Shown here piece by piece: positions 62,818-64,000 of a stretch of 64,000 bases of DNA (its first letter is position 1; every line of letters begins with the position of its first letter). The stretch is from Kordia periserrulae (GTDB taxonomy: Bacteria > Bacteroidota > Bacteroidia > Flavobacteriales > Flavobacteriaceae). Both the position numbers and the translations under genes were made by a program. The notes beneath the pieces are model-generated. The model had not been told where the DNA came from. It saw nothing but the letters and a program-made list of their open reading frames with translations, and did no database searches. The stretch spans positions 620,001 to 684,000 of the forward strand of contig NZ_QBKT01000001.1 of NCBI RefSeq assembly GCF_003054265.1. The letters are read 5' to 3'.

Positions 62818-64000
62818 ATGCAAAAAAATAATATATACTACCTATTTACTCTGTTGATGCTTCTCGTAAGTTGTGCTTCCGATGATGGAAACGCACCACT
62901 AGATTCAACAGACACCGAAGATCCGATTGTATTTTTAGGAGAAATCAATTGGATAACAACGCTTGGCGGTACGCAAGAAGATACTGCACAAGACATCACT
63001 TTGACGGCGGACGGCGGAACGGCAATTGTTGGTTACACCGAAAGTATCAACGGCGACATTACCGATAATGCTTCTGAACAAAACAACTATTGGGTAGCAC
63101 GCTTGGATGCGGATGGAAATTTACTGTGGAGCAAAACCTACGGCGGTACAGCTGACGACCGTGGCGAAGCCATCAAAGCCACTGCTGATGGTGGATTTAT
63201 CATCACAGGATACAGTCGTAGCGCGGATGAAGATGTAAGCCAAAACAATGGTTTTTATGATCAATGGATTGTAAAATTGGATGCTGCTGGAAACATTCAG
63301 TGGGAAAAAAGCATCGGATATTCAGGAAGTGATCAAGCATTTGACATTATTCAAACGAGCGACGGCGGTTATTTTACTACAGGATTTTTAGACATTACCG
63401 CTTCTGGCGGACAAGGAAATTTTGGGCGAAATGGCACTTCAAATCAAGAAGAAATTAATTTTGAACATGGTGTTGGCGAATTTTGGTGTCACAAATTAGA
63501 CGCTAATGGAAACATTACTTGGAGTCGCTATTTCGGCGGAAGCAACAACGACCGTTCGTATGCTGCTTTGGAAACGGATGATGGTAATTTTATCATTGCA
63601 GGCTCTTCGGAAAGTGATGATTTTGACATTACTAACAGCAAAGGAAGTTATGATTTTTGGGTGGTAAAACTTAGCAATACTGGCGATTTAATTTGGCAAG
63701 AATCCTATGGTGGAAGTGGCATTGACATCGGTTATGACATTGCCAAAACTAACGACGGAAATTATATTGTGGTGGGCGATACGCGAAGCAGTGACGGAGA
63801 TGTTTCCAACTTAAAAGGCGCTGCCGATTTTTGGGTGCTAAAAATTTCAGACACGGATGGTTCGTTACTTTGGGAACGCACGTATGGCGGCACTGATTTT
63901 GATTCCGCACGTGGCATCACAGCATTACAAGAAGGCGGATTTGCCATTGTGGGAAGCTCTAAAAGTGATACTGTAGATGTCAATTCCAATTATGGTCAAA
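62818..64000 (+). CDS. Beta-propeller-repeat lipoprotein (runs off right edge)
   Basis: 394 codons are visible, open to the window edge. Lipoprotein signal YYLFTLLMLLVSC, followed by ASDDG, an acidic surface-export-like tail. The body is built from ~55-60-residue repeats: WSKTYGGTADDRGEAIKATA, DGGFIITGYSRS, DQWIVKLDAAGNIQWEKSIG and so on; at least six units are seen. This resembles flavobacterial WD/Kelch-like repeat lipoproteins; ligand unknown. It starts 3 nt after the preceding gene. The C-terminus is outside the window. Confidence 0.85.
   Translation, partial: MQKNNIYYLFTLLMLLVSCASDDGNAPLDSTDTEDPIVFLGEINWITTLGGTQEDTAQDITLTADGGTAIVGYTESINGDITDNASEQNNYWVARLDADGNLLWSKTYGGTADDRGEAIKATADGGFIITGYSRSADEDVSQNNGFYDQWIVKLDAAGNIQWEKSIGYSGSDQAFDIIQTSDGGYFTTGFLDITASGGQGNFGRNGTSNQEEINFEHGVGEFWCHKLDANGNITWSRYFGGSNNDRSYAALETDDGNFIIAGSSESDDFDITNSKGSYDFWVVKLSNTGDLIWQESYGGSGIDIGYDIAKTNDGNYIVVGDTRSSDGDVSNLKGAADFWVLKISDTDGSLLWERTYGGTDFDSARGITALQEGGFAIVGSSKSDTVDVNSNYGQ

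Noticed and set aside
1-64000. tRNA or rRNA genes
   Set aside because: No tRNA cloverleaf landmarks (GGTTCGAATCC-like T arm with a matching acceptor end) or rRNA segments were found by reading the spacers; GGTTCGAA at 40841 lacks the rest of a tRNA.

Overview
The window is AT-rich chromosomal DNA from a member of the Bacteroidota, very probably a marine Flavobacteriaceae close to Kordia. The signs are type IX secretion (T9SS) C-terminal sorting domains, many short lipoprotein signals, promoters of the TTG-N20-TATATTTG type, a dimeric-type glycyl-tRNA synthetase, the three-subunit Bacteroidota succinate dehydrogenase/fumarate reductase, and class I lanthipeptide-like leaders ending in GG. No rRNA, tRNA, CRISPR array, intact insertion sequence or prophage was seen.

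Layout. 1-9.1 kb: the start of an alpha/beta hydrolase, a DUF6090 membrane protein behind a metallophosphoesterase/beta-barrel fusion, a small unknown protein, and an HD-PycTM (Pycsar-effector-like) membrane protein convergent with a GAF-domain protein. 9.4-13.5 kb: two outer-membrane proteins. 13.8-19.3 kb: glyS, a SAM methyltransferase, a small coiled-coil membrane protein, comF and an Ig-like lipoprotein. 19.3-22 kb: an omega-amidase-type nitrilase and a LytS/LytTR-type two-component pair. 22-28.9 kb: a thioredoxin-TPR protein, a membrane-bound TPR-AraC regulator, four RiPP (lanthipeptide-like) precursor genes with their own terminators, a methionine aminotransferase and two paralogous 188-residue unknown proteins. 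29-36 kb: a membrane-anchored MutS-like ATPase, an M28 peptidase coupled to a frameshifted lipoprotein, and the sdhC-sdhA-sdhB operon. 36.3-38.2 kb: rimK with an AstE/aspartoacylase-like zinc enzyme. 38.5-41 kb: a solitary NACHT NTPase (candidate defence gene) between repeat-rich spacers. 41-49 kb: an NTF2-like lipoprotein, two large sortilin/BNR-repeat secreted proteins and a Crp/Fnr regulator. 49-52.6 kb: pepP, an unknown protein, a cupredoxin-like protein and an AhpD-like protein. 53-58.7 kb: an AraC regulator, a solitary AbiH family gene (candidate abortive infection), brnQ with a membrane protein, an alpha/beta hydrolase and a DUF1660 protein. 59-64 kb: thiL, then a secreted/lipoprotein run of two choice-of-anchor-B proteins and a beta-propeller lipoprotein that leaves the window.

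Most genes are housekeeping or surface proteins of a free-living marine flavobacterium. The accessory content is a RiPP precursor island without modification enzymes in view, the HD-PycTM protein without a visible cyclase, and two single-gene defence candidates (NACHT, AbiH), each bordered by dispersed intergenic repeats. The least expected signal is in the spacers: at least eight carry degenerate tandem arrays with an exact 7-nt period and different sequences at each locus. The clearest is eight units between sdhA and sdhB that can also fold into a long imperfect hairpin.
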